A stretch of DNA of 64,000 nucleotides from Priestia megaterium (GTDB lineage Bacteria > Bacillota > Bacilli > Bacillales > Bacillaceae_H). Positions 38,698 through 48,086 of the stretch are shown here, piece after piece. The stretch lies in NCBI RefSeq assembly GCF_023824195.1, contig NZ_CP085442.1, forward strand, positions 1,340,001 to 1,404,000, written 5' to 3'. The position numbers and the translations under genes were made by a program. The notes under the pieces were generated by a model, which saw only the letters and a list, made by a program, of their open reading frames with translations, was not told the DNA's origin and did not search any database. Numbering within the stretch: the first letter of the stretch is position 1; each line of letters begins with the position of its first letter.

Positions 38698-38868
38698 ATG
38701 GAAAGTAGGATTGAAGTATTATCAACTGTCCGCGTGGAAAATTCCTCGGATTTATATAAAATTGTTGATAGTTTGAATCGCACGTTGAAAAAGCAAGATT
38801 TGATGTTCGGATTAGCGTTAGATGAAGAAGATCAAAGCAAAGCTGTATTTACAATTTATCGTACATAA
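38698..38868 (+). CDS. ypmA: YpmA, small conserved protein
   Basis: A 56-residue soluble protein starting MESRIEVLSTVRVENSSDL. The ATG at 38698 has AGGAGG 7 nt upstream; the frame extends to 38632 but that part crosses the promoter. Length and place before ypmB match B. subtilis. Function unknown. Confidence 0.85.
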   Translation: MESRIEVLSTVRVENSSDLYKIVDSLNRTLKKQDLMFGLALDEEDQSKAVFTIYRT

Positions 38869-38879
38869 GTAGGGATTTT

Positions 38880-39368
38880 ATGAAAAAGTTAATTATTGTA
38901 GCGGTAGCTGCTGTGCTTTTAATTATCGGGGGCATTTCTTTTAGCATTTATCACTCGTCCGTGAAGGATGTTCAGTCTGCTGAGGAAAAAGCAGCATCCC
39001 AAGCAAAAAAAGAATTTAATTTGAAATCTGTCACAAGCACCCAGCCATATTTCGGCAATCATGCATTTTATGTAGTAGAAGGTACAAACCGAAGCAATCA
39101 AAAGGTAATTGCTTGGATGCCTAAAAGCAAAAAACAAACAGCTGTTTTAAAGAAAGCAAGCAGCGGGATCACAAAAGAGAAAGCCATTTCCATTGTGAAA
39201 AATGATAAAGACCCGCAGGAAATTAAGTCGGTGCGCCTAGGCATTGAAAATAAAAAGCCGCTGTGGGAAGTAACATATGTGGATAAAGATAAGAAACATT
39301 TAACATACTATTATCTTGATTTCTCTAGCGGTGAATTTATAAAACGATACAGCTTATCTCAATCATAA
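38880..39368 (+). CDS. tseB: YpmB/TseB, membrane-anchored cell-wall elongation factor
   Basis: A 162-residue protein with an N-terminal membrane anchor (about 5-25) and an extracytoplasmic region with two cystatin-like DUF5590/PepSY-like repeats (about 30-90 and 95-160), the second including ITKEKAISIVKND and PLWEVTYVDKDKKHLTYYYLD read in two parts. In B. subtilis YpmB (TseB) works with PBP2A in rod elongation. It starts 12 nt after ypmA. Confidence 0.85.
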   Translation: MKKLIIVAVAAVLLIIGGISFSIYHSSVKDVQSAEEKAASQAKKEFNLKSVTSTQPYFGNHAFYVVEGTNRSNQKVIAWMPKSKKQTAVLKKASSGITKEKAISIVKNDKDPQEIKSVRLGIENKKPLWEVTYVDKDKKHLTYYYLDFSSGEFIKRYSLSQS

Positions 39369-39448
39369 ATCGTTTATACCATATGAAATACCATATGTGT
39401 CATAATATAAGATTTCAGCGCTTTATGAAAATAAAGCCAATTTTTTAT

Positions 39449-39476
39449 CTATAATCAGCCCGCAGGCTGATTATAG
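39449..39476. repeat. Perfect 12-bp inverted repeat upstream of aspB
   Basis: CTATAATCAGCC and GGCTGATTATAG pair exactly around a CGCA loop, 25 nt before the aspB start. It is followed by CTTTAG, not a real T-run. It could end ypmB transcription weakly or act in the aspB leader. Confidence 0.6.
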
Positions 39477-39501
39477 CTTTAGTTCATAGGGGGAGATTTT
39501 A

Positions 39502-40686
39502 GTGAAGTTAGCAAAACGTGTATCAGCATTAACGCCATCATCAACATTAGCGATTACAGCAAAAGCGAAAGAATTGAAAGCGGCTGGTCATGATGTGATT
39601 GGACTTGGAGCAGGGGAACCTGATTTTAATACGCCGCAGCACATTTTAGAAGCGGCTGTCACAGCAATGAATGATGGTCAGACAAAATATACGCCAGCAG
39701 GCGGCCTTGCACCATTAAAAGAAGCGGTAATTGAAAAATTCAAACGCGACCAAGGCCTGACGTATTCACCTTCTGAAATTATTGTTTGTACAGGTGCTAA
39801 GCACGCACTGTATACGTTATTTCAAGTTCTGTTAGACGAAGGTGACGAAGTGATTATCCCGACTCCTTACTGGGTAAGTTATCCTGAGCAAGTAAAGTTA
39901 GCAGAAGGTACACCAGTATTCGTTGAAGGTTCTGAAAATAACGAATTTAAAATCACACCTGAACAATTAGAAGCGGCTATTACTGCTAAAACCAAAGCTG
40001 TTATTATCAATTCACCAAGCAACCCAACAGGTATGATTTACACAAGAGAAGAGCTTCAAGCTTTAGGAGAAGTTTGCTTGAAGCACGATATTTTTATCGT
40101 ATCAGATGAAATTTATGAAAAGCTTGTGTATGGTCAAAATGAACATGTATCGATTGCACAGCTTTCACCAGCGTTAAAAGAAAAAACAATTATCATTAAC
40201 GGTGTTTCTAAGTCACATTCCATGACGGGCTGGCGCATTGGATATGCAGCTGGTGATGCTACAGTTATTAAAGCGATGACAAACCTAGCGAGTCACAGCA
40301 CGTCAAATCCAACATCTATTGCTCAATATGCAACAATTGCTGCTTATAACGGCACTCAGGAGCCGGTAGAAATGATGCGACAAGCTTTTGAAGAGCGTCT
40401 AAACGTGATTCATGAAAAGCTGATTAACATTCCAGGGTTCTCATGCTTAAAACCACAAGGTGCTTTCTACTTATTCCCTAATGCAATTGAAGCTGCAAAG
40501 TTAACTGGTTTTGATACAGTTGATGCATGGGTAGAAGCTATTTTAGAAGAAGAGAAGGTAGCGCTAGTGCCTGGATCAGGATTCGGTTCACCTGAAAACG
40601 TACGTCTTTCTTATGCTACATCACTAGATCTGCTAGAAAAAGCAGTGGAACGCATCCATTCATTTATGACTCGTCATATGAAATAA
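39502..40686 (+). CDS. aspB: Aspartate aminotransferase (class I, subgroup Ib)
   Basis: Interconverts aspartate and oxaloacetate with glutamate. A 394-residue PLP enzyme; PLP is held by Lys237 in GVSKSHSMTGWRIG, with NSPSNPTG and SDEIYEKLVYG as further landmarks. The GTG start is preceded by AGGGGGAG. Together with PycA it links carbon metabolism to Asp, Asn and Lys; AsnS is next. Confidence 0.95.
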   Translation: MKLAKRVSALTPSSTLAITAKAKELKAAGHDVIGLGAGEPDFNTPQHILEAAVTAMNDGQTKYTPAGGLAPLKEAVIEKFKRDQGLTYSPSEIIVCTGAKHALYTLFQVLLDEGDEVIIPTPYWVSYPEQVKLAEGTPVFVEGSENNEFKITPEQLEAAITAKTKAVIINSPSNPTGMIYTREELQALGEVCLKHDIFIVSDEIYEKLVYGQNEHVSIAQLSPALKEKTIIINGVSKSHSMTGWRIGYAAGDATVIKAMTNLASHSTSNPTSIAQYATIAAYNGTQEPVEMMRQAFEERLNVIHEKLINIPGFSCLKPQGAFYLFPNAIEAAKLTGFDTVDAWVEAILEEEKVALVPGSGFGSPENVRLSYATSLDLLEKAVERIHSFMTRHMK

Positions 40687-40710
40687 AAAAGGTTATATTT
40701 AAAAACAAAG

Positions 40711-40752
40711 GAGCCTTTTAGCACAAATCACACGTGTTAGAAGGCTCTTTTT
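40711..40752 (+). terminator. Intrinsic terminator of aspB
   Basis: Arms GAGCCTTTTAGCAC and GTGTTAGAAGGCTC with two non-Watson-Crick positions, then a T-run. Confidence 0.8.
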
Positions 40753-40761
40753 GTTTGTTAC

Positions 40762-40790
40762 TTGTTATTATGTTTGTCGAAATGTATAAT
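40762..40790 (+). promoter_or_regulatory. SigA promoter of asnS
   Basis: TTGTTA and TATAAT separated by exactly 17 nt, about 50 nt before the asnS GTG. No T-box leader fits in the short gap. Confidence 0.7.
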
Positions 40791-40841
40791 AGGATGGCAT
40801 ACATAATTACGAAATGTAAGTTTTTTGGAGGGATATTAATC

Positions 40842-42134
40842 GTGAAAATTACGATTTCAGAAGCAAGCAAGCATGTAGGAAAAGAAGTAACAATTGGTGC
40901 TTGGTTAGCGAATAAACGTTCAAGTGGTAAAATCGCCTTTTTACAGCTGCGCGATGGATCAGGATTCATGCAAGGGGTAGTTGTAAAAGCTGAAGTAGAA
41001 GAAGAAACTTTTAAATTAGCTAAATCTATGACGCAAGAATCATCACTATATGTAACAGGTGTGGTACGTGAAGATGAGCGCTCACCGTTTGGCTATGAGC
41101 TAACAGTTACAAGCCTTGAAGTTATTCATGAAGCTGTTGATTATCCAATTACGCCAAAAGAACATGGAACAGAGTTCTTAATGGATAACCGTCATTTATG
41201 GCTGCGTTCTAAACGTCAACATGCTGTTATGAAGGTTCGTAACGAAATTATTCGTGCAACGTATGAATTCTTTAACGAAAACGGGTTTACAAAAGTAGAT
41301 CCTCCAATCCTAACAGGAAGTGCTCCTGAAGGAACAACAGAATTATTCCACACGAAATATTTTGACGAAGATGCATATCTTTCTCAAAGTGGACAGCTTT
41401 ATATGGAAGCAGCGGCAATGGCGCTTGGAAAAGTATTTTCATTCGGTCCAACGTTCCGCGCTGAAAAATCTAAAACACGTCGTCATTTAATTGAGTTTTG
41501 GATGATTGAACCAGAGATGGCTTTCTACCAATTCGAAGATAACTTGAAAGTACAGGAAGAGTATGTGTCTCATGTCGTACAGTCTGTTTTAACAAACTGT
41601 AAGTTAGAGTTAACTGTACTAGGCCGTGATACATCTAAGTTAGAACAAATTAAAGCGCCATTCCCTCGTATTTCGTACGATGAGGCTCTTAAATTCTTAC
41701 ATGAAAAAGGATTTACAGACATTCAGTGGGGAGATGATTTTGGAGCACCGCATGAAACAGCTATCGCAGAAAGCTATGACAAGCCGGTATTCATTACACA
41801 CTATCCAACGTCATTAAAACCATTTTATATGCAGCCAGATCCAACAAATGAAGACGTAGTATTATGTGCAGACTTAATCGCACCAGAAGGCTACGGAGAA
41901 ATCATTGGAGGCTCTGAACGTATTCATGATCAAGAGCTTTTAGCTCAGCGTGTAGAAGAGCACAAATTAGATACAGAAACGTACAAGTGGTATTTAGAGC
42001 TTCGTAAGTATGGCTCAGTTCCACATTCAGGATTTGGTTTAGGCCTTGAGCGTACGGTAGCATGGATTAGCGGCGTAGAACACGTTCGTGAAACGATTCC
42101 ATTCCCACGCTTATTAAACCGTTTATACCCGTAA
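40842..42134 (+). CDS. asnS: Asparaginyl-tRNA synthetase
   Basis: Charges tRNA-Asn. A 430-residue class IIb synthetase: N-terminal OB-fold anticodon domain (about 1-105, [21 protein letters not shown]), then the catalytic core with motif 2 [16 protein letters not shown] and motif 3 [15 protein letters not shown] 40842 has GGAGGG about 10 nt upstream and yields the B. subtilis length; upstream in-frame sequence overlaps the promoter and terminator. Confidence 0.96.
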   Translation: MKITISEASKHVGKEVTIGAWLANKRSSGKIAFLQLRDGSGFMQGVVVKAEVEEETFKLAKSMTQESSLYVTGVVREDERSPFGYELTVTSLEVIHEAVDYPITPKEHGTEFLMDNRHLWLRSKRQHAVMKVRNEIIRATYEFFNENGFTKVDPPILTGSAPEGTTELFHTKYFDEDAYLSQSGQLYMEAAAMALGKVFSFGPTFRAEKSKTRRHLIEFWMIEPEMAFYQFEDNLKVQEEYVSHVVQSVLTNCKLELTVLGRDTSKLEQIKAPFPRISYDEALKFLHEKGFTDIQWGDDFGAPHETAIAESYDKPVFITHYPTSLKPFYMQPDPTNEDVVLCADLIAPEGYGEIIGGSERIHDQELLAQRVEEHKLDTETYKWYLELRKYGSVPHSGFGLGLERTVAWISGVEHVRETIPFPRLLNRLYP

Positions 42135-42141
42135 AGAAGTG

Positions 42142-42181
42142 AAAAAAGTATTCTGACTCTTGTAGTCAGGATACTTTTTTA
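42142..42181 (+). terminator. Intrinsic terminator of asnS
   Basis: Arms AAAAAAGTATTCTGACT and AGTCAGGATACTTTTTT, one mismatch, 6-nt loop, then T-run. Confidence 0.9.
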
Positions 42182-42470
42182 GCTTTTTTTATGAATCATA
42201 AAAAGAAAAGAAAAACGAGGCTTTTACTTATAACACAGGGAAACAAAGGTAAACATAGAAAAGAGTCTAACTTAAAAGGGAGTTGCAATTCTCGAAAAAA
42301 TAAGTTAGTGTAATATTCTTGGAAGAAAGTCATCGTTCGTATATATTTTATATGTGCAGAGCAATGGTACGGTTTCAGCGGAAAGTTTTACATAGAAGCT
42401 TTTTTAGCTTCGAATAATTATTACTTTGACTATAAACTTCATGATATACTAACTACTGAGGTGTTCGGAT
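42182..42470 (+). promoter_or_regulatory. dnaD leader with extended -10 promoter
   Basis: A gap of about 290 nt. TGATATACT at 42442-42450 is an extended -10 about 20 nt before dnaD. Upstream are two small inverted repeats: CTAACTTA with TAAGTTAG around 42270-42310, and GAAGCT with AGCTTC around 42395-42411. No gene seen. Confidence 0.4.
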
Positions 42471-43178
42471 ATGAAAAAAGAAACGTTAATTGAATGGTTT
42501 GAACAAGGCACAGTTTCAATTCCGAAGCTGCTGTTTAATCACTATAGCGATTTGGGAATGAACGAAACAGAATTCATGACGTTAATGCATATTTATGTTT
42601 CCATTGAAGGCGGTGAAGGTTTCCCGACACCTAACGAATTGGCGGCAAAAATGAGTATTTCAAGTGCTGTCTGTATGGATACGCTGCGAGCATTAATTCA
42701 GCGCGGCTTTTTATCTATTGAGCAAGATCAACAGCAAAACGCCCTTATTTGTGAACGTTATTCATTAAAACCGCTTTGGGAAAAGCTTATTCATCATATG
42801 ATGCAAGAAACAAGAGAAGTAGAAAAAAGCGAAGAAGAACAAGAAGAGCTTAATTTATATACAATGTTTGAAAAAGAGTTCGGCAGAGCATTGTCTCCGT
42901 TTGAATGCGAAACGCTAGCGATGTGGATTGATCAAGATCATCATGATCCAATTATTATTAAAGCGGCACTAAGAGAGTCGGTGATGTCTGGAAAATTAAA
43001 CTTCCGGTATATTGATCGTATTTTATTTGAATGGAAGAAAAGTGGTATTCGGACCATTGATCAAGCCCGCAAGCATAGCCAAAAATTTCGTCAAAATCAA
43101 CAGCCCAAAAAACTATCTTCTGTTAACCCTTCTCAGTCTACATCAGCCATTCCTTTTTTTAACTGGCTAGAGCAATGA
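42471..43178 (+). CDS. dnaD: DnaD, primosomal DNA-remodelling protein
   Basis: Needed for chromosomal replication initiation and restart with DnaB and DnaI. A 235-residue protein with an N-terminal winged helix (about 1-100, LLFNHYSDLGMNETEF) and C-terminal DnaD/DnaB2 helical domain (about 130-195, FEKEFGRALSPFECE and the YxxxIL-type YIDRILFEWKKSGI). The tail is polar Gln, Lys and Ser. It heads the dnaD-nth-ypoC group. Confidence 0.95.
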   Translation: MKKETLIEWFEQGTVSIPKLLFNHYSDLGMNETEFMTLMHIYVSIEGGEGFPTPNELAAKMSISSAVCMDTLRALIQRGFLSIEQDQQQNALICERYSLKPLWEKLIHHMMQETREVEKSEEEQEELNLYTMFEKEFGRALSPFECETLAMWIDQDHHDPIIIKAALRESVMSGKLNFRYIDRILFEWKKSGIRTIDQARKHSQKFRQNQQPKKLSSVNPSQSTSAIPFFNWLEQ

Positions 43179-43186
43179 CAGGATAA

Positions 43187-43233
43187 AAAGCTGCTTCAAG
43201 ATCCAAGTAATTGAATCTTGAAGCAGCTTTTTT
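43187..43233 (+). terminator. Intrinsic terminator after dnaD
   Basis: A 15-bp stem AAGCTGCTTCAAGAT with ATCTTGAAGCAGCTT, about 12-nt loop, then T-run. nth is therefore probably transcribed separately. Confidence 0.9.
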
Positions 43234-43318
43234 AAAAGAATATGGACAAAAGTAGCATTTGACAGGAACCCTATTGTAAAATAGGAGGGAACTACCTGTA
43301 AGAAGAAGGAGAACTAGT

Positions 43319-43990
43319 ATGTTAACGTTAAAACAAATCAGACAGTGCCTAGATGCTATGGCAGAAATGTTTCCTGACGCCCACTGTGAGTTAAATCATC
43401 GGAATCCCTTTGATTTAGTCATTGCTGTGGCGCTATCTGCTCAGTGCACAGATGCTTTAGTCAATCGCGTAACAGCGGATTTATTCAAGAAATATCAAAC
43501 GCCTGAAGACTATTTAGCCGTTTCGTTAGAAGAGCTACAGCAAGATATTAGATCAATTGGCTTATATAGAAACAAAGCTAAAAATATTCAAAAGCTCTGC
43601 CGTATGCTCATTGATGAATACGGAGGAGAAGTTCCAAGAGATCGTGATGAGCTGACCAATCTTCCAGGAGTAGGGCGTAAGACGGCTAATGTTGTTGTAT
43701 CCGTAGCTTTTGGAGTACCGTCAATAGCAGTAGATACACATGTAGAACGTGTAAGTAAACGCCTTGGGATTTGCAGGTGGAAAGATTCCGTTTTGGAAGT
43801 AGAAAAAACGCTGATGAGAAAAATTCCGAAAGATGAATGGTCTGTTACGCATCATCGACTTATCTTTTTTGGACGCTATCACTGTAAAGCACAGTCTCCT
43901 CAATGTCATGTCTGCCCGCTTCTTGATCTTTGCCGAGAAGGAAAGAAACGAATGAAAGGAAAAGAGAAGAAGACAGATGTTACCGATTGA
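43319..43990 (+). CDS. nth: Endonuclease III
   Basis: DNA glycosylase and AP lyase for oxidised pyrimidines. A 223-residue enzyme with helix-hairpin-helix LPGVGRKTANVV (catalytic Lys), VDTHVERV (catalytic Asp) and the C-terminal 4Fe-4S loop CKAQSPQCHVCPLLDLC with spacing 6-2-5. AAGGAGA precedes the ATG. The end overlaps ypoC by 14 nt. Confidence 0.96.
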   Translation: MLTLKQIRQCLDAMAEMFPDAHCELNHRNPFDLVIAVALSAQCTDALVNRVTADLFKKYQTPEDYLAVSLEELQQDIRSIGLYRNKAKNIQKLCRMLIDEYGGEVPRDRDELTNLPGVGRKTANVVVSVAFGVPSIAVDTHVERVSKRLGICRWKDSVLEVEKTLMRKIPKDEWSVTHHRLIFFGRYHCKAQSPQCHVCPLLDLCREGKKRMKGKEKKTDVTD

Positions 43991-44477
43991 AGTGCCGTCA
44001 CATTTCATATGCGAACCATTCTATTCAAAAGAAGATCGGGTTCTTGAAGTAGATGAAAAAAATGGAAGAAATTATTTTGCTTATGATATTTTATACGATG
44101 TACATAAAGAAACGAAAACACCTTGGAGGGATGTTCAAAAGAACATACGGCCATTTTTTGAGAAGTGGGAAACTCAAAGGGAAGAACTGTATACGCTTTT
44201 TTCTCAGCGAAAAGCAAAAGAAGCGGCGCCTTGTATGAAACAAGCTGCTGCGATGTATATTAGTTTACTGTTTTGGATTAATGGACAGCCCGTTCGGCGT
44301 TTAAATCGGCTGCAAGAAGACATAGCGGACCTAACCTATAAGCCTATTAACTGTGCTGAGAGACTTATGTTTTTGCTGCAGCGAGTTTCTTCTTATCAAG
44401 CGTATATTCAGCTGACAGAATTATTTAATGAGCTGCGTAAGCAGTATGCAAAAATGCTTATTCTTCACAAGAAATAA
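43977..44477 (+). CDS. ypoC: YpoC family protein
   Basis: A 166-residue soluble helical protein, Tyr- and Glu-rich in the first half, with PINCAERLMFLLQR near residue 122. Overlap with nth and position before ponA match B. subtilis ypoC. Function unknown; translation is probably coupled to nth. Confidence 0.82.
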   Translation: MLPIEVPSHFICEPFYSKEDRVLEVDEKNGRNYFAYDILYDVHKETKTPWRDVQKNIRPFFEKWETQREELYTLFSQRKAKEAAPCMKQAAAMYISLLFWINGQPVRRLNRLQEDIADLTYKPINCAERLMFLLQRVSSYQAYIQLTELFNELRKQYAKMLILHKK

Positions 44478-44504
44478 AGCCCCTACACGTGTAGGGGCTT
44501 TTTA
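44476..44504. terminator. Bidirectional terminator between ypoC and ponA
   Basis: AAAGCCCCTACAC directly abuts its complement GTGTAGGGGCTTT, with T-run after and A-run before. Confidence 0.92.
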
Positions 44505-44512
44505 CTGCTACG

Positions 44513-47350
44513 TTAATTTTCAGTTGTTGGCTCTTGCTGCGGTGTAGCAGGTGTTGACGGCGTCGATGGTGTAGCAGGGGTTTGTGGTGTTTGACTTCCT
44601 GAGTCACTTCCACCGTTGTCTGCTGGAGGAGTTGTTGTGCCTCCGTTATTATTGTTGTTGCCGCTATTACCATCGTTAGCATTGCCGCTATCATTATTGT
44701 TATTATCGGTATTGCCGCTATTGTTACCGCCGTTATTGCTGCCATTATTGCTGTTTTGGTTATCATCCGGCTGAGTAGATGAATCGTCACCTTGATCAGA
44801 GCCGTTGTTTTGATCAGTGTTGCTATTGTCTTCATTTTGATTATCGTCCGTTGTTCCGTCATCTTCAGGCTTAGTAGAATCATCTTCGGTAGCTTGATCT
44901 GATGAATCAGGGACTTTTACGGAAGAACTAGCGCTTTCGCCCGTATTTGTTGTTACGGTGAAACTATACGTTGCGCCTGGTGCTGGGTTGGGAATTGTTT
45001 TTCCACCGGCTCCTGCGCCAGATGCGAGTTGTTCAGAACCGTTAGGAGATGACATTGTGACTGTAAAGGTCGTATCACTGGCTGCGTTTGAAGCTGACCA
45101 GTTAACTGAAATTGCTCCTCCGCTATACGAAGCAGTAATTTTTGGCTTCACATCTTTATTGTCTTTATTATTGTCTTTTTTGTCCTCTTTTTTATCTTCT
45201 TTCTTTTCTTCTTTTTCTTTTTCTTTTTCTTTTTTCACAAACGTTTGAGATACTTTTGTCGGTGCAGTACCGCGTACAAAGTATTCTTTAGTAATTAAGC
45301 TCGAAGGAGTAGAGCCGCTTGGGCGCTTTAAGTCTTTGCCCGTTGGTTTTTCCACGGAACGTTCAACTACGCTGTCCGGCTGCTTGAAACTTCCTTTAGG
45401 TTTGCCTTCAGAAATATGAGTAATAACATGCTTAAAGATATTTTTTGCCATGCCTGTTTCATTAGCACTTAAAATATAGCCGTCTTTAGCAGTTTCATAG
45501 CCTGTCCATACGGAAATCGTATAGTTTGGCGTAAACCCATTAAACCAAACGTCTTTTTCACCAGCGTCTGGAATGTTGTATCGTTTCTTCTCATCAGCGC
45601 TAAAGTTTGAAGTCCCTGTTTTACCAGCAATTTCTAATCCTGGTGTACGAACAGCACGAGCTGTACCATATGATTCGTTTACAACAGATTTCATCATGTC
45701 CGTCATCATAAAGGCCGTGTAATCTTGCATTGCGCGTTTTGATTTTGGCGTTAAATCAATTTCTGTTCCATCTGGGAATTTTACCTTTGTCACTGTATGA
45801 GGTGCATTGTACATACCTTCATTTGCAAAAGCGCTATAGGCTCCAGCCATTTGTAGCGGTGTAACACCCGTACGGAAGCCTCCGATAGAATAAGATTCAG
45901 AATAAGCTTCGCCGTCTTCTTCGTCTAATTTCAGTCCAAGGCCCGTAGCAAACTCTTTTGCTTTGTCTGCCCCGGTTGCTTGAAACGCTTTTAAAGCAGG
46001 AATGTTCAGTGAGCGTCCTAAAGCTTCACGCGCTGAAACCCACCCTTTATAATTGCGTCCAAAATTTCGGATTGGCGTGCCGTTTGAATAATGATATTCT
46101 TCATCTTTTATCGGTTGTCCAGTGGACCACTTTAAGTTCTCAATCGCTGGTCCGTAATCTAAGATCGGCTTAATTGTTGAGCCGGGCTGACGTCTCATAT
46201 TTGTTGCAAAGTTTAAGCCGCCTGAAACACGGTTACGTCCGCCTCCAATTGCTTGAATACCGCCTGTTTCATTATCTACAACGACAAGACCTGCTTGGAA
46301 TTTATCGTTCGGGAAGTTGACTACTTTGTTATTCATCACATCATCCACATAGTCCTGAGCATTAGTGTCAAGCGTTGTATAAATTTCTAAGCCCGCAGAA
46401 AATGGATCCGCGTCTGTTTTCTTTTTTACTTCTTCGATTACTTGATCAATAAATACGTCGTACTTAGATGTTGATTCAGTTTGTTTAGCTAAGTGAGCTT
46501 GTACATCTACTTGTTTTGCTTTGTCGGCCTCGGCTTGTGTAATGAAGCCGTTTTTAGCCATTAAGTTTAATACTGTGTTACGGCGTTTAGTAGCATTCTC
46601 TGGGTTTGTAACTGGGTTATAAGTAGTTGGCGCTTTTGGTAAGCCTGCCAACATAGCAGCTTCATCAAGAGTTAAATCTTTTACGCTTTTAACTCCGTAA
46701 AATTTCTCCGCTGCTCGTTCAATACCGTATACTTCACCTGATGCGAAATATATTTTGTTTAAATACATTTCAAGAATTTGTTGCTTCGAATATTTACGCT
46801 CAAGCTGGTAAGCTAACCACATTTCTTGTACTTTACGTTTAACCGTCTTCTTTGGTGATAAGAACGAATTCTTTACCACTTGCTGAGTAATCGTACTACC
46901 GCCCTCAGCACCGAAGCCGTTTTTAAAGTTCGCCATTAATGCTCCGCCAATTCGGTAAAAGTCAACGCCGTGATGTTTATAAAAACGAACGTCTTCCGTA
47001 GCGATAAATGCGTTTTTGACGACTTGAGGAATTTCATCGTATTGCACATATGTACGTTTTTGAGCTCCAATTTCTTTTACAACTGTCTTTCCATCGTTTG
47101 CATATACTTTAGATGAAAAAGAGTTTTTTAATACCGAGTCATCAACTTTTGGAGCATCGCTTATCATAGCAAAAAAAGTTCCCACTCCGGCAATGAGCCC
47201 GATGATTCCTATCAGTAAAACTGCGGCAACAATTTTACGAAATAGGCCTCCTTTTTTCTTCTTTTTCGGTTTTCCTTGAGATTTACCTTCTGGTTTGTTG
47301 TCATTCATAGCTCTTCGTCGTTCTTCACGAGAGCGATAATTATCTGACAT
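44513..47350 (-). CDS. ponA: PonA, class A penicillin-binding protein 1
   Basis: Bifunctional peptidoglycan synthase of 945 residues. Order: cytoplasmic basic tail, one transmembrane helix (about 35-60), GT51 transglycosylase with catalytic Glu in ATEDVRFYKHHG and EMYLNKIYFASG, transpeptidase with SxxK at Ser391 (PGSTIKP), SxN in GRSLNIP and KTG in AGKTGTSNF. A Lys/Glu spacer, an FN3-like domain (about 725-805) and a long Asn/Asp/Gly/Ser-rich tail ending in Pro/Thr repeats follow. AGGTAGGAG precedes the ATG. recU lies upstream on the same strand. Confidence 0.97.
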   Translation of the reverse strand: MSDNYRSREERRRAMNDNKPEGKSQGKPKKKKKGGLFRKIVAAVLLIGIIGLIAGVGTFFAMISDAPKVDDSVLKNSFSSKVYANDGKTVVKEIGAQKRTYVQYDEIPQVVKNAFIATEDVRFYKHHGVDFYRIGGALMANFKNGFGAEGGSTITQQVVKNSFLSPKKTVKRKVQEMWLAYQLERKYSKQQILEMYLNKIYFASGEVYGIERAAEKFYGVKSVKDLTLDEAAMLAGLPKAPTTYNPVTNPENATKRRNTVLNLMAKNGFITQAEADKAKQVDVQAHLAKQTESTSKYDVFIDQVIEEVKKKTDADPFSAGLEIYTTLDTNAQDYVDDVMNNKVVNFPNDKFQAGLVVVDNETGGIQAIGGGRNRVSGGLNFATNMRRQPGSTIKPILDYGPAIENLKWSTGQPIKDEEYHYSNGTPIRNFGRNYKGWVSAREALGRSLNIPALKAFQATGADKAKEFATGLGLKLDEEDGEAYSESYSIGGFRTGVTPLQMAGAYSAFANEGMYNAPHTVTKVKFPDGTEIDLTPKSKRAMQDYTAFMMTDMMKSVVNESYGTARAVRTPGLEIAGKTGTSNFSADEKKRYNIPDAGEKDVWFNGFTPNYTISVWTGYETAKDGYILSANETGMAKNIFKHVITHISEGKPKGSFKQPDSVVERSVEKPTGKDLKRPSGSTPSSLITKEYFVRGTAPTKVSQTFVKKEKEKEKEEKKEDKKEDKKDNNKDNKDVKPKITASYSGGAISVNWSASNAASDTTFTVTMSSPNGSEQLASGAGAGGKTIPNPAPGATYSFTVTTNTGESASSSVKVPDSSDQATEDDSTKPEDDGTTDDNQNEDNSNTDQNNGSDQGDDSSTQPDDNQNSNNGSNNGGNNSGNTDNNNNDSGNANDGNSGNNNNNGGTTTPPADNGGSDSGSQTPQTPATPSTPSTPATPQQEPTTEN

Positions 47351-47413
47351 AAAAACTCCTACCTTTCAACGCATTGTAAGAGAATGATTTCCGTAAACAT
47401 ATATATCATACTC

Positions 47414-48013
47414 TTAAAAGTATAATTTATCTATAGTTTTTATGTAATCGATTCTCGGATGGTAACCAAGTTCGATGAAATGTCCTTTTTTTTCAATATC
47501 TGCCTTAGGGATTGATTTTCGTCCATCTTTTTTCATGGCATCCCAATAAGGAAAAAGGAACTGTGCTTCGAACAAGTATATTTCTTGTAAAGTAGAGAAC
47601 ATTAATATAACGAAACAAATCCCGTTTTGTTTCACAATTTGCTTCATATGTTCAATTTGATGTTCATGAAAATTACGCAGCGGAAATGAGGTTTTATTTC
47701 TCGTTTCTTTTGCTTCAAAGTCAAGGTGTTTTCCTTTATAGACTCCATTATAGTCTGTAGTAGAAGCCTGTTTAAAATAAGCTTCTTTGATAACAGCGGC
47801 ACTTCTCTTCGGATAGTCTACTTTTACAATTTGAACAGGGGTTGGTTTTTTGTGAACAATGGCTATTCCTTTTGAAACATAGTATTCGTTTGTTTCGTTT
47901 AAATTGTCCTCCAGCGTCATACCACGATTGCTATAGCTAGCTTCTAGCTTTTTAGGGGAAGGACTGCTGGTATTCAATGGCTTATAGGCCTTTCCGTTAG
48001 GATAGCGAATCAT
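47414..48013 (-). CDS. recU: RecU, Holliday junction resolvase
   Basis: Cleaves four-way junctions and modulates RecA. A 199-residue protein with [46 protein letters not shown] (active-site Asp, Glu and Lys) and the C-terminal [12 protein letters not shown] 48013 is chosen: AGGAG lies 8 nt before it and MIRYPNGK matches the B. subtilis start; two earlier in-frame Met codons lie in or beside that site. Co-oriented with ponA, as in B. subtilis. Confidence 0.95.
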   Translation of the reverse strand: MIRYPNGKAYKPLNTSSPSPKKLEASYSNRGMTLEDNLNETNEYYVSKGIAIVHKKPTPVQIVKVDYPKRSAAVIKEAYFKQASTTDYNGVYKGKHLDFEAKETRNKTSFPLRNFHEHQIEHMKQIVKQNGICFVILMFSTLQEIYLFEAQFLFPYWDAMKKDGRKSIPKADIEKKGHFIELGYHPRIDYIKTIDKLYF

Positions 48014-48086
48014 AACCATCACTCCTTTAGTGTAAATCTATTAAACAAACAAATTCTATTATACCAAATCCTACAAATAAAAATAG

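Noticed and set aside
40753..40841. Possible T-box leader for asnS
   Set aside because: The gap between the aspB terminator and asnS is far too short and contains a plain -35/-10 promoter; no T-box sequence is seen.
44458..44883. A 141-codon Ile/Thr-rich frame overlapping the end of ponA on the same strand
   Set aside because: It is the shifted reading of the Asn/Asp-rich ponA tail, crosses the ponA terminator, and is low-complexity.
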